Assembly (NCBI RefSeq): GCF_024437655.1
Contig: NZ_JANBVF010000009.1
Coordinates: 90,698-154,697, forward strand
DNA length: 64,000 bases
From: Chitinolyticbacter albus
GTDB lineage: Bacteria; Pseudomonadota; Gammaproteobacteria; Burkholderiales; Chitinibacteraceae
Reading direction: 5' to 3'
The notes beneath the pieces were generated by a model that ran no database searches, had not been told where the DNA came from, and saw nothing but the letters and a program-made list of their open reading frames with translations. Shown here one piece after another: positions 9,565-17,416 of the stretch (position 1 is the first letter of the stretch; each line of letters opens with the position of its first letter). A program made the translations under genes and the position numbers.

Positions 9565-10010
9565 TAAGCCACTGGCGCAGTGGCGACAAAGCCGGTCTTG
9601 ATGCCGTCGCGGAAGCCGCAACGACGATAGAAATCGACGACACCCGGATCGCGCGCGCTGGTCGACAGCATCACTTTGTAGCTCCTCGCCTGCCAGGCGT
9701 GCGCCAACGCGGCATCGAGCACCGCGCGCGCGTGGCCCTGGCGCCGATGCGACGACAACGTGACCACATTCTCGATCAGCGCATAGGCGCGAGCACCGCG
9801 GGTCAGATTGGGAACGATGATCAGGGTACAGCTGGCGACCGGCACGCCATCGGCCTCGGCAAGCCACACCGAAACGCCAGGCTGCGCCAGCAGGCGCGCC
9901 CAGGTTTCGTGGGCGACATCGGGCTCAAGCGCCGGATCATCCGGGTTCAACGCCGCCATCAGATCGAGCACGGCCGGCAGGTCTGCCGCTGTGGCGAGTC
10001 GGACCGGCAT
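9564..10010 (-). CDS. GNAT-family N-acetyltransferase
   Basis: Predicted acetyl-CoA-dependent N-acetyltransferase, 148 residues, a single GNAT fold. The acetyl-CoA binding loop is RRQGHARAV near residues 90-98 (Q/RxxGxG/A pattern), preceded by the beta-strand YALIENVVTLSSHR. A terminal segment, FYRRCGFRDG, is typical of the family. Substrate cannot be told. The ATG overlaps the yqeY stop by one base, so translation is coupled. The stop codon TAG is built from the TA target duplication plus the first base of the adjacent inverted-repeat element, so the original C-terminus may have been altered by the insertion. This gene is not a usual member of the rpsU-dnaG-rpoD operon. Confidence 0.87.
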   Translation of the reverse strand: MPVRLATAADLPAVLDLMAALNPDDPALEPDVAHETWARLLAQPGVSVWLAEADGVPVASCTLIIVPNLTRGARAYALIENVVTLSSHRRQGHARAVLDAALAHAWQARSYKVMLSTSARDPGVVDFYRRCGFRDGIKTGFVATAPVA

Positions 10011-10450
10011 TAGATCATCCGCGCCTTGACGAGTTTGCTGACCTCGCCCATGTCGGCGCGCCCGGCGAGCTGGGCCTTCAGGTCAGCCATGATTTTGCCC
10101 ATGGCCGCCGGCGCCTTGCCGTGCGTGCCAATGACCGCATCAATGGCCGCGACCACTTCGGCCTCCGACAGGCGCTGCGGCATGAAGTCGAGCAGCACGG
10201 CCACCTCGGCCTTTTCCTTGTCCGCGAGATCCTGGCGCTGTGCGGCCTCGTATTGCTCGATGCTGTCCTTGCGCTGCTTGAGCATCTTGTCGATCACTGC
10301 GACGACGTCGGCATCGTTGAGCTCGATGCGCTCGTCGACTTCGCGTTGCTTGATCGCCGCCATCATCAGGCGGATCACGCCCAGCCGTTCGGTCTGGCGC
10401 TCCTTCATGGCGGTCTTCATTTCTTCCTGGATACGGGCCTTGAGGCTCAT
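10010..10450 (-). CDS. yqeY: YqeY/GatB-like domain protein
   Basis: 146-residue all-helical protein of the YqeY family, related to the tRNA-binding tail domain of the amidotransferase subunit GatB. The role is unsettled; tRNA or amidation-related functions are inferred from homology. Visible features are MSLKARIQEEMKTAMK at the start, the family block VIRLMMAAIKQREVDE and DFMPQRLSEAE in the middle, and GKIMADLKAQLAGRADMG near the C-terminus. The start at 10450 is chosen because AGGAGT lies 5 bases upstream. Normal family length. It lies between rpsU and the acetyltransferase, the conserved position in the macromolecular synthesis operon of many proteobacteria. Confidence 0.95.
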   Translation of the reverse strand: MSLKARIQEEMKTAMKERQTERLGVIRLMMAAIKQREVDERIELNDADVVAVIDKMLKQRKDSIEQYEAAQRQDLADKEKAEVAVLLDFMPQRLSEAEVVAAIDAVIGTHGKAPAAMGKIMADLKAQLAGRADMGEVSKLVKARMI

Positions 10451-10510
10451 GGACACTCCTGGGATAAGACAAGCGAGGCCGCTTAACGACGGCAATGGAC
10501 ACAAAGACAC

Positions 10511-10534
10511 AAAGGCCGCTCGATGGCGGCCTTT
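10511..10534 (-). terminator. attenuator/terminator after rpsU
   Basis: AAAGGCCGC and GCGGCCTTT pair around TCGATG, 23 bp beyond the rpsU stop, with flanking A and T tracts. In this operon such a site classically lowers transcription of dnaG relative to rpsU. Confidence 0.8.
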
Positions 10535-10556
10535 TCAAACTCGAACGCGTCGAGTC

Positions 10557-10769
10557 TTAGTACAGCTTCGGCGGCAGCTGTTGGCTGCGCAGACGCTTGT
10601 AGTTGCGCTTCACGGCTGCAGCCAGCTTGCGCTTGCGTTCGGCAGTCGGCTTCTCGTAGAACTCGCGCGAACGCAGTTCGGTGAGCAGGCCAGTCTTTTC
10701 TACCGAGCGCTTGAAGCGACGCATCGCAACTTCAAACGGCTCGTTTTCTTTAACGCGTACAGAAGGCAT
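10557..10769 (-). CDS. rpsU: 30S ribosomal protein S21
   Basis: Small basic ribosomal protein of the 30S subunit platform, which helps mRNA engagement with the anti-Shine-Dalgarno region. 70 residues, the standard length, beginning [20 protein letters not shown] and ending in a Lys/Arg-rich tail that reads [17 protein letters not shown]. First gene of the operon with yqeY, the acetyltransferase, dnaG and rpoD. A strong sigma-70 promoter lies 52 bp upstream of the start and an attenuator follows the gene, matching the classical high rpsU, low dnaG expression arrangement. Confidence 0.98.
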   Translation of the reverse strand: MPSVRVKENEPFEVAMRRFKRSVEKTGLLTELRSREFYEKPTAERKRKLAAAVKRNYKRLRSQQLPPKLY

Positions 10770-10820
10770 CGAGGCGAAATCCTGTTTGAACCAAGTGAGA
10801 TTACTTGAATAAAGGCGACG

Positions 10821-10849
10821 ATTATCCTTCAGTCAACAGGACATGTCAA
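10821..10849 (-). promoter_or_regulatory. sigma-70 promoter of the rpsU-dnaG-rpoD operon
   Basis: On the minus strand TTGACA (10849-10844), a 17-bp spacer and GATAAT (10826-10821): a perfect -35 and a five-of-six -10 box. Transcription should begin near 10814, giving a leader of about 45 nt for rpsU. It is divergent to tsaD. Confidence 0.88.
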
Positions 10850-10920
10850 AACCTTCTCTTTGCGTGCGGCCGGATAGCGGATTACGATGTTGCGTTTTCG
10901 CACCTACGCAAGGCCGCCGC

Positions 10921-11934
10921 ATGCTGGTATTGGGGATCGAATCATCCTGCGATGAAACGGGTATCGCACTCTACCATACCGAGGCGGGCCTGTTGGCGCA
11001 TCGCATCCATACGCAGATCGCCATGCATAGCGAGTATGGCGGCGTGGTGCCCGAACTGGCATCGCGCGACCATATCCGCCGCGCATTGCCGCTATTGGGC
11101 GCCTGCCTCGCCGAAGCGGACAAAGCGCTCGCCGACATCGACGCCATTGCCTACACGCAAGGGCCGGGCCTCGCCGGCGCGCTGCTGGTGGGCGCATCGG
11201 TCGCCAATGCGCTCGGTTTCGCGCTGCAAAAGCCGGTGGTCGGCGTTCATCATCTGGAAGGCCACCTGCTCTCGCCTCGGCTGGCCGATCCCAAGCCCGA
11301 GTTTCCTTTTGTCGCGCTGCTGGTCTCCGGCGGTCACACGCAACTGATGGCGGTGCATGGCGTGGGGCAGTACGAGCTGCTCGGCGAGACGGTCGACGAC
11401 GCGGCCGGCGAAGCCTTCGACAAATCGGCCAAGCTGCTGGGCCTGGGCTACCCCGGCGGCCCGGCGCTATCGAAACTCGCCGACACCGGCAACGCCAGCC
11501 GCTTCAAGCTGCCGCGCCCCATGCTGCACTCGGGCGATCTCGACTTCAGCTTCTCGGGCCTCAAGACCGCCGTGCTCAAGCTCGTCACCGAGCAATCGCC
11601 GCTGGGCGACACCATGCGCGCCGATATCTGCGCGGCCTTTCAAGAAGCCATCGTCGAGGTGTTGCAGAAGAAATGCCTGGCGGCGCTGAAGCAGACGGGC
11701 ATGACACGACTGGTGATCGCCGGCGGCGTCGGCGCCAACCGCCAATTGCGCGCGGCGCTCGACGATGCGGCACAGCGCCATCGCTACACGGTGTTTTACC
11801 CGCCACTGGAACTTTGCACCGACAACGGCGCGATGATCGCGTACGCAGGCGCAATGCGCTTGCAGCACGCGGTATCCGGCTATGGCTATGGCGTGAAGCC
11901 GCGCTGGGATCTGGCAAGCCTTCCCGCAGCCTGA
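10921..11934 (+). CDS. tsaD: tRNA N6-adenosine threonylcarbamoyltransferase TsaD
   Basis: Transfers threonylcarbamoyl from TC-AMP to A37 of ANN-decoding tRNAs (t6A), working with TsaB, TsaE and TsaC. 337 residues. It opens [18 protein letters not shown], the ASKHA fold, with the metal-binding [10 protein letters not shown] near residue 105, [11 protein letters not shown] near 130, and [12 protein letters not shown] near 265. The start at 10921 is preferred because it matches the family N-terminus; the frame stays open to 10843 but that extension has no family counterpart. AAGG lies 8 bases upstream. The interrupted tRNA-Ile(CAU) in this window would be one substrate of its product. Confidence 0.97.
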   Translation: MLVLGIESSCDETGIALYHTEAGLLAHRIHTQIAMHSEYGGVVPELASRDHIRRALPLLGACLAEADKALADIDAIAYTQGPGLAGALLVGASVANALGFALQKPVVGVHHLEGHLLSPRLADPKPEFPFVALLVSGGHTQLMAVHGVGQYELLGETVDDAAGEAFDKSAKLLGLGYPGGPALSKLADTGNASRFKLPRPMLHSGDLDFSFSGLKTAVLKLVTEQSPLGDTMRADICAAFQEAIVEVLQKKCLAALKQTGMTRLVIAGGVGANRQLRAALDDAAQRHRYTVFYPPLELCTDNGAMIAYAGAMRLQHAVSGYGYGVKPRWDLASLPAA

Positions 11935-11938
11935 ACCG

Positions 11939-12922
11939 CTACCGGTTCACGTCGACGACAAAGCGCCCGCGGTGGCGCCCTTCGAGGATGTCGTGCGCTT
12001 TGGCCAGACTATCGCCCAACCCGATCTCGGTGACGATGTTCTCCAACCCGGCGATATCGAGGTCGCGGGCCAGCCGCTGCCAGGCTTCGCTGCGCCTGGC
12101 GAGTGGCGCGTAGACGCTGTCGATACCGTAAAGCGCAACGCCGCGCAGGATGAAGGGCGCCACCGTCGCCGGCAGGTCCATACCCTGCGCCAGACCGCAC
12201 GCTGCGACTGCGCCGCCGTAGCGCACCTGGGCGCAGGCGTTGGCCAGCGTGTGGCTGCCGGCGGTATCGATCACCGCGGCCCAGCGCTCCTGCTGCAGCG
12301 GCTTGCCGCCATGGGCGAATTCTTCGCGCTCGAGCACTTCGCGCGCGCCCAGTATCTGCAGGTAGGCACCCGCGTCGGCCTTGCCGGTGAGGGCCGCCAC
12401 CTGGTAGCCCAGCCGAGCCAGCAGCATCACCGCGATCGAGCCAACCCCGCCGGTCGCCCCCGTTACCAGCACGCTGCCGCCGTCCGGGCGGATCCCGTGT
12501 CGCTCCAGCGCCAGCACGCACAGCATGGCGGTGTAGCCGGCCGTGCCCACCGCCATGGCCTGGCGCGGGGTGAACCCTTGCGGCAGCTTCACCAGCCAGT
12601 CGCCCATGAGGCGCGCCTTCTGCGCGAGACACCCCCAGTGCACCTCGCCGACACCCCAGCCGTTGAACACGACAAGATCACCCGGCACAAAATCGGGATG
12701 GTGCGATTCCAGTACTACGCCGGCCCCGTCGACACCTGGCACCATGGGCCAGGTGCGCACCACGGGCGAGCGATCGGTGATTGCCAGCGCGTCCTTGTAG
12801 TTGAGCGTCGAGTAATGCACGCCAACGAGCACGTCGCCGTCGGGCAGCATCACGTCGTCAAGTTCGGTCAGCTGGGCGTCGAAGTTACCATCCTCGCGCC
12901 TGAGCAACACCGTTTTAAACAT
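11939..12922 (-). CDS. acuI: AcuI/YhdH-type acrylyl-CoA reductase (MDR family)
   Basis: NADPH-dependent medium-chain reductase that reduces acryloyl-CoA, or a related enoyl compound, to the saturated product. 327 residues, normal for AcuI/YhdH. The N-terminal GroES-like domain shows LNYKDALAITDRSPVVRTWP and PGVDGAGVV, and the nucleotide fold shows VLVTGATGGVGSIAVMLLARLGY (about residues 150-170). The Cys/His zinc ligands of classical alcohol dehydrogenases are absent, as expected for this group. A strong GGAGGGG precedes the ATG. It converges with tsaD, 4 bp between stops, and diverges from the thioesterase. Physiological substrate is inferred from family only. Confidence 0.88.
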   Translation of the reverse strand: MFKTVLLRREDGNFDAQLTELDDVMLPDGDVLVGVHYSTLNYKDALAITDRSPVVRTWPMVPGVDGAGVVLESHHPDFVPGDLVVFNGWGVGEVHWGCLAQKARLMGDWLVKLPQGFTPRQAMAVGTAGYTAMLCVLALERHGIRPDGGSVLVTGATGGVGSIAVMLLARLGYQVAALTGKADAGAYLQILGAREVLEREEFAHGGKPLQQERWAAVIDTAGSHTLANACAQVRYGGAVAACGLAQGMDLPATVAPFILRGVALYGIDSVYAPLARRSEAWQRLARDLDIAGLENIVTEIGLGDSLAKAHDILEGRHRGRFVVDVNR

Positions 12923-12943
12923 GAGCCCCTCCGTATCCAGCGA

Positions 12944-12973
12944 TTGACGCCACTCTCCCTGATTATCGATAAC
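12944..12973 (+). promoter_or_regulatory. possible sigma-70 promoter of the thioesterase gene
   Basis: TTGACG (12944-12949), an 18-bp spacer and GATAAC (12968-12973), about 33 bp before the coding start. The -10 region overlaps the palindrome TTATCGATAA (12963-12972), which also supplies GATAAT on the minus strand for the divergent reductase gene. Confidence 0.4.
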
Positions 12974-13005
12974 GATAGCCCCAACATCGACGAGGCACGA
13001 TTGCG

Positions 13006-13524
13006 ATGAACCTGTACTTGCGGCTGATCTGGCTGCTACTCACCGCCCGCTGGCGAGCGCGTTGCGATCTGCTGGGCCCCTGCCGGCTGGCGCTACGCGT
13101 ATGGCCGAACGATCTGGACCTGTATAGCCACGTGAACAATGGCCGCTACTACACGCTGCTCGATCTCGCGCGCACCGACCTGATGCTGCGCTCGGGCCTT
13201 GCCGGCAAGATCAGCGCGGCGGGCTGGTTTCCGGTTGTGACCTTGTCGACGATGCGCTACCGCAAGGCTTTGACGCTGTTCCAGCGCTTCGAGATCGAAA
13301 CGTCGGTGCTCGGCTGGGACGAGCGCTCGGTATACCTGCAGCAACGCTTCTGGCAAGACAGCGAGATCGCCGCCTCCGCCGTGATCCAGGCGCGCTTCGT
13401 GCGCAAACAGGGCGGCTCGGTCCCCAGCAGCGAGTTGATGGCGCTGGCCGGACACCACGAGGCGCCCGCCCCGCTGCCACAGTGGCTGCAGGCCTGGGCG
13501 CTCGAGGCCGCCGATCCCAAATAG
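13006..13524 (+). CDS. acyl-CoA thioesterase-like hotdog protein (4HBT_2)
   Basis: 172-residue single-hotdog protein of the THEM6/4HBT_2 type. The signature is PNDLDLYSHVNNGRYYTLLD (about residues 31-50), where the Asp and Asn are the conserved polar positions, followed by the long hot-dog helix ARTDLMLRSGL. An N-terminal hydrophobic stretch, LRLIWLLLTARW, may associate with the membrane. Hydrolysis of an acyl thioester is the family expectation, but substrate is unknown. It diverges from the acrylyl-CoA reductase-like gene, so a shared acyl-CoA theme is possible but unproven. Confidence 0.83.
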   Translation: MNLYLRLIWLLLTARWRARCDLLGPCRLALRVWPNDLDLYSHVNNGRYYTLLDLARTDLMLRSGLAGKISAAGWFPVVTLSTMRYRKALTLFQRFEIETSVLGWDERSVYLQQRFWQDSEIAASAVIQARFVRKQGGSVPSSELMALAGHHEAPAPLPQWLQAWALEAADPK

Positions 13525-13712
13525 CGTTCGCGGCAGGCCAGGCGCGGGTCCACGCATGGCGACACCCCTTTGCAGCGCACCCGTCGCAACGTCCATGGCT
13601 CGCCGGCTCACCGCACGGACCGGGCGGGCGTTGAGAGGTTCGGGCAATATTCAACATGACCATGTCAAGTCCGGCGCTACGATAGGGGACAATTCCCACA
13701 CGGAGCGCGGCC

Positions 13713-14009
13713 ATGACCGAGTGCCACGAAATCCAGGCGCTGAACCTGATCCAGGCCATTTCCGGCATCAAGCTCAGCACGACACAGCTGCGCCAACTCA
13801 TCGCCGAATCCCGGGGGCTGGCCAATGCCGTCGCCCACTGGCATGGCGAGCGCAGCGAGGCCGGACCGATTGCACAGGCGCTGGCGCAAACATTGCTGCA
13901 GCAGCCCTGGCCCATCGGCACCCTGGTGGAAAAGCAGGGTGAATTCATCAGCCGGCTGCAGGCGGCTGCGAGCGAGCGCGGTTACGACGTCGTACCGATC
14001 GCCGACTAG
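13713..14009 (+). CDS. hypothetical protein, 98 residues
   Basis: I do not recognise a family. The protein is soluble, mostly helical, and begins MTECHEIQALNLIQAISG, then KLSTTQLRQLIAESRGLANAV and a central HWHGERSEAGP. No signal peptide, membrane segment or metal-binding motif stands out. A GGAG lies 9 bases upstream of the ATG. Codon usage looks like that of neighbouring genes, favouring a real gene. The preceding 188 bp holds no other gene. It ends 80 bp before trmJ, same direction, so co-transcription is possible. Confidence 0.6.
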   Translation: MTECHEIQALNLIQAISGIKLSTTQLRQLIAESRGLANAVAHWHGERSEAGPIAQALAQTLLQQPWPIGTLVEKQGEFISRLQAAASERGYDVVPIAD

Positions 14010-14089
14010 GAGCGCGCGGATGCCGGCGGTAGAATCGCCCCTTTGCCGCTCCACCGTCCCCGGCTCGCCGCCGCCGCAGGTTGATCTCC

Positions 14090-14851
14090 ATGACCCAGAA
14101 TCACGACGAAGCACTATCCCGCATCCGGGTAGTGCTCTCGCATACCTCGCACCCAGGCAACATCGGTTCGACCGCCCGCGCCATGAAAACCATGGGCCTG
14201 TCGCGGCTTTATCTCGTCAACCCCAAGGAGTTTCCGTCGCCGGTCGCGAGTTCGCTGGCGTCCAGCGCCGACGATCTGCTCGAATCGGCCATCGTCGTCG
14301 ACAGCATGGAAGCGGCGCTCGCCGGCACCACGATCCAGGTCGCGATGACCGCGCGCCGACGTGAACTGGTATTGCCGCTGCAGACGCCGCGCCAGTTGGC
14401 GCCCGAGCTGATCAACGAGGCCGCGCACGGTGGCGAGGTGGCGCTGGTGTTCGGCACCGAGATGAGCGGGCTCACCATCGACGAAGTACGGCTTTGCAAT
14501 CGTCTGGTCACCATTCCCACCAGCCAGACTTATTCCAGCCTCAATCTGGCGCAAGCGGTGCAGGTGCTGACCTACGAGCTGCGCAGCACTCTGGACGACG
14601 ATGTGAGCTGGCTTGCCGAGAAGCCCACTTACGCTTCGCACGAGCACGTCGAGCTATTTCTGGCTCACCTGGAAACCACGCTGTCGACCATCGGCTTTCT
14701 CAAGCCCTACGCGCCCAAGCGGCTGATGCCGCGGCTGCGCCGGCTTTTCCAGCGCACGCGGCTGGAACAGGAGGAAGTGGACATCCTGCGCGGCGTACTG
14801 CGCGCCACGCTGGAATACGGTGAGCATGCGGCGCAGAAGAAGGACGACTAG
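14090..14851 (+). CDS. trmJ: tRNA (cytidine/uridine-2'-O-)-methyltransferase TrmJ
   Basis: SPOUT-class enzyme that 2'-O-methylates position 32 of the tRNA anticodon loop using S-adenosylmethionine. 253 residues from ATG 14090; a TTG three codons upstream is less likely. Motifs: IRVVLSHTSHPGNIGSTARA (motif 1, Arg at about residue 27), VALVFGTEMSGLT (motif 2, about 121-133) and YSSLNLAQAVQVLTYEL (motif 3), then a helical C-terminal extension typical of TrmJ. The trefoil-knot residues are all present. Gene neighbourhood does not add functional information. Confidence 0.95.
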   Translation: MTQNHDEALSRIRVVLSHTSHPGNIGSTARAMKTMGLSRLYLVNPKEFPSPVASSLASSADDLLESAIVVDSMEAALAGTTIQVAMTARRRELVLPLQTPRQLAPELINEAAHGGEVALVFGTEMSGLTIDEVRLCNRLVTIPTSQTYSSLNLAQAVQVLTYELRSTLDDDVSWLAEKPTYASHEHVELFLAHLETTLSTIGFLKPYAPKRLMPRLRRLFQRTRLEQEEVDILRGVLRATLEYGEHAAQKKDD

Positions 14852-14869
14852 GCCAGATTTCGAGTCCGC

Positions 14870-15169
14870 CTAGTTCGCTTTCCAAATCCCGTTTTCGCAG
14901 AAACTGCGGCAAAGCTTCACCGCATCGGGTCCGGCTGAGCCGTCAGGCGCCAGCGCGAAGGTCTGCGCCGGTGGCGCCTCGTCGGTTGTGCTCACGGACT
15001 CTGGCGGCAGGTCCTCCTGCAATTGCGCATAAGGATTGAAGCTGCCCGGCTCCACCACCTCTCCCAACGCAGGGCCTTCCGAGTCGGCCCACTGCGGCTG
15101 CACCGCATCGAGTGCCAGCACCGACACCGGCAGCACCAGCAACAACAGGATGGAAAAAACACGTGGCAT
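14870..15169 (-). CDS. hypothetical secreted protein, 99 residues
   Basis: A clear signal peptide, MPRVFSILLLLVLPVSVLA, then a Pro/Glu/Ser-rich low-complexity middle (about residues 30-75) and a short C-terminal segment, KLCRSFCENGIWKAN, with two Cys that could form a disulfide. No family recognised. It lies about 100 bp downstream of clsB on the same strand and converges with trmJ, 18 bp between stops. A periplasmic location is inferred from the leader. Confidence 0.62.
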   Translation of the reverse strand: MPRVFSILLLLVLPVSVLALDAVQPQWADSEGPALGEVVEPGSFNPYAQLQEDLPPESVSTTDEAPPAQTFALAPDGSAGPDAVKLCRSFCENGIWKAN

Positions 15170-15269
15170 TTAGCCCTCCCCGGGTTTGGCGTTCGACCGT
15201 CGCATTGTGCACCGCAGCGCAGCATCTCGCGCTCACCCTCGTCACCCATGCGGCACCGGTGGTCGGCGC

Positions 15270-16496
15270 TCACTCCAGATAGCGTCGCCCCCCGTAGCCG
15301 GTCAGCCCCATCACAAAACGCACCGCGCCGAAGCAGATCCAGACGAGACCGCGTAGCAGCAGGCCGGCGCGCGAAACCCGTTCCTGCGAGATCCGCCGCG
15401 AGTTGCTGGCGATATGGCGCCCGATGTCGGTGCGCAGCGCTTCGGCGACTGCAGGATCACGCACGAACAGATTTGCCTCTCGCGCCAGCAACAAGCTGAA
15501 TGGATCAAGGTTGCTCGACCCGACGGTGGCCCACTCCCCGTCGATCACCGCGGCCTTGGCATGCATGAATCCGGCTTGGTACTCGTAGATTTCCATGCCG
15601 GACTGGAGAAAGCGCCGATAGTAAGCCCGGGTGGCCCAGTGCAGCAGGAAATGATCGACCTGGCCCTGCAGCAGCAACACCACGGTCACTCCGCGCGCCG
15701 CAGCCGCGCGCAGCGCATGGCGAAAGCGGTAGCCCGGCAGAAAATAGGCATTGGCGATCACGATCTCGCGCCGAGCGTGACGGATCGCATGCAGATAGGC
15801 GTGCTCGATGTCGTGGCGATGCCGCAGGTTATCGCGGATCGCGAACGAAGCGATCGCGTCGCCGCAAGGCGCCAGCTGCAGCGGAACGCGGCTCCTGGCC
15901 ACCCAGTCCCGCTGCAACTGCACCCAGGCGGTGTGGCGCCACAACCGATCCGCCGCGGCGTGCATCTGCGCCAAGAGCGGCCCTTCCACGCGAAAGGCAT
16001 AGTCATAGCGTGGCGCCAGCCGTAGCGGAGCCGGCTCCTGATCGGAGAGGATATTGATGCCGCCGACAAAGGCGACGCGCCCGTCGATCACCGTGAGCTT
16101 GCGATGCAGCCGACGCAAGCGGCTCCGGTTGAGCGACAGCGGCCGGATGTCCGGGCGAAAGAACAGCAACCAGGCCCCGGCCGCCGCCAGCCGCTCCTGC
16201 CAGGCTGGTGCGAACGCCCTCGCGCCGAAACCATCGATCTGCAGCTTGACGTGCACCCCACGCCGCGCCGCATCCTCCAGCGCGCCAACCACGCGCTCGC
16301 CGATATCGTCGTTTTCGAACAGATAGGTTTCAAGGAAGATTTCACGGCTCGCCATTTCGATTTCAGCGAGCAGCAGAGCAAAGAAATCGGCACCGTTGTA
16401 GAGCAAGCGTACCCGGTGACCGCCGGCATACGGCACCTTGATCGGGGGAGGAAATCGCCAGTGGCGCAAGTTCTGCAGCGACCGTGGCGGGCTCAT
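15270..16496 (-). CDS. clsB: cardiolipin synthase ClsB (phospholipase D family)
   Basis: Membrane-associated phospholipase D-type transferase that makes cardiolipin or phosphatidylglycerol from other phospholipids. 408 residues, with two HKD motifs: HRKLTVIDGRVAFVGG (about residues 135-150) and HAKAAVIDGEWATVGSSN (about 315-332). A short hydrophobic C-terminal segment follows. The start at 16496 is fixed by AGGAGG 5 bases upstream; a longer open frame to 16559 lies inside the upstream gene. The ATG overlaps the upstream stop (ATGA), so the two are translationally coupled. In E. coli clsB also follows the nuclease-family gene ybhP, supporting this assignment over ClsA or ClsC. Confidence 0.92.
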   Translation of the reverse strand: MSPPRSLQNLRHWRFPPPIKVPYAGGHRVRLLYNGADFFALLLAEIEMASREIFLETYLFENDDIGERVVGALEDAARRGVHVKLQIDGFGARAFAPAWQERLAAAGAWLLFFRPDIRPLSLNRSRLRRLHRKLTVIDGRVAFVGGINILSDQEPAPLRLAPRYDYAFRVEGPLLAQMHAAADRLWRHTAWVQLQRDWVARSRVPLQLAPCGDAIASFAIRDNLRHRHDIEHAYLHAIRHARREIVIANAYFLPGYRFRHALRAAAARGVTVVLLLQGQVDHFLLHWATRAYYRRFLQSGMEIYEYQAGFMHAKAAVIDGEWATVGSSNLDPFSLLLAREANLFVRDPAVAEALRTDIGRHIASNSRRISQERVSRAGLLLRGLVWICFGAVRFVMGLTGYGGRRYLE

Positions 16497-17287
16497 CGGC
16501 CCTCCTCGCGGCGCAGCAGCTGCGCATACAAGGGAGCGTGGTCGGACAGCATCGTCCACGGCTTGCCCGCCAGCACATCGGCGGCCTCGATCTCCATGCC
16601 GCGCACATAAATGCGATCGAGCGTGAGCACGGGCAATCGTGCCGGAAAGCTCTTGGCGGGGTAGCCGTGTTTCTGCTCGAACGCCTCGGCCAGGCCGAGT
16701 TCGGCATGCAGGAACGGCGTGGCCTCGCGTCGCCAGTCGTTGAAATCCCCGGCCAGGATCATGGGCGACGTCATCGGTACTTCGGCATGCACGTATTCGG
16801 CCAGCAGCCGCAGTTGTTGCCGCCGGTCCGCCGCGCGCAGGTTCAGGTGGACCGACAGTGCGTGCAAGGGGCGCTGCCAGCCCGGCACCTCCAGCACCGC
16901 ATGCAAGAGGCCGCGCTGCTCGTAACGGTGCAGCGTCAGATCGTGATTGTCCCAGCGCCGCACCGGAAAGCGCGATAGCAAGGCATTGCCGTGATGCCCA
17001 TGCCGATGGCTGGCATTGCGGCCATACAACGCGATCAGCTCGTCGCCGGCCAGGTACTCATGCTGCGGGCCCGCAGGCCAGGTGGAAAACCGGCGCTGCT
17101 TGGCCAGATGCTCGCCCTGCACCTCCTGTAACAGCACGATATCGGGCGCCAGCGCCGAGAGCGCGTTGCGCACGTCGTGCACCACCAGCCGCCGGTTCAG
17201 CGCCGACAGGCCTTTGTGGATGTTGTAGGAGGCAACCCGCAGTGCTTCTTTCAATCGAAACGACACCTTGGCTTGTTGAGAAACCAA
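16493..17287 (-). CDS. ybhP: endonuclease/exonuclease/phosphatase-family protein (YbhP-like)
   Basis: EEP-fold metal-dependent phosphodiesterase or phosphatase, about 260 residues. Visible family blocks: VASYNIHKGLSALNRR (about 18-33), IVLLQEVQGEH with the metal-binding Glu, VHLNLRAADRR, LAGDFNDWRRE and LSDHAPLYAQL with the catalytic Asp-His. The start is uncertain: TTG at 17287 is the longest, and GTG or TTG codons just inside are possible. No good ribosome site separates them. It overlaps clsB by 4 bp, as in the E. coli ybhP-clsB pair. A role in phospholipid headgroup chemistry is an inference from that pairing. Confidence 0.88.
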   Translation of the reverse strand: MVSQQAKVSFRLKEALRVASYNIHKGLSALNRRLVVHDVRNALSALAPDIVLLQEVQGEHLAKQRRFSTWPAGPQHEYLAGDELIALYGRNASHRHGHHGNALLSRFPVRRWDNHDLTLHRYEQRGLLHAVLEVPGWQRPLHALSVHLNLRAADRRQQLRLLAEYVHAEVPMTSPMILAGDFNDWRREATPFLHAELGLAEAFEQKHGYPAKSFPARLPVLTLDRIYVRGMEIEAADVLAGKPWTMLSDHAPLYAQLLRREEGR

Positions 17288-17370
17288 TATCGGACATTTC
17301 TCGGTACTTAACTTTTACGAGATCAGTGCCGGTCTAACATTTTCATAGTAATTAGCGCTGTTTGGACAGC

Positions 17371-17400
17371 AAAAAGCCGGCTCGAAACAGCCGGCTTTTT
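17371..17400 (-). terminator. terminator of htpX
   Basis: AAAAAGCCGGCT and AGCCGGCTTTTT pair around CGAAAC, 17 bp beyond the htpX stop. Bidirectional by sequence. Confidence 0.88.
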
Positions 17401-17416
17401 GCCTTGACAGTATCCC

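Noticed and set aside
9319..9867. 182-codon minus-strand frame over the element and acetyltransferase
   Set aside because: It runs through the element's inverted repeats and the acetyltransferase in another frame, with no ribosome site or family.
16054..16559. clsB start at 16559
   Set aside because: The added 21 residues lie inside the upstream gene, while ATG 16496 has AGGAGG at the right distance.
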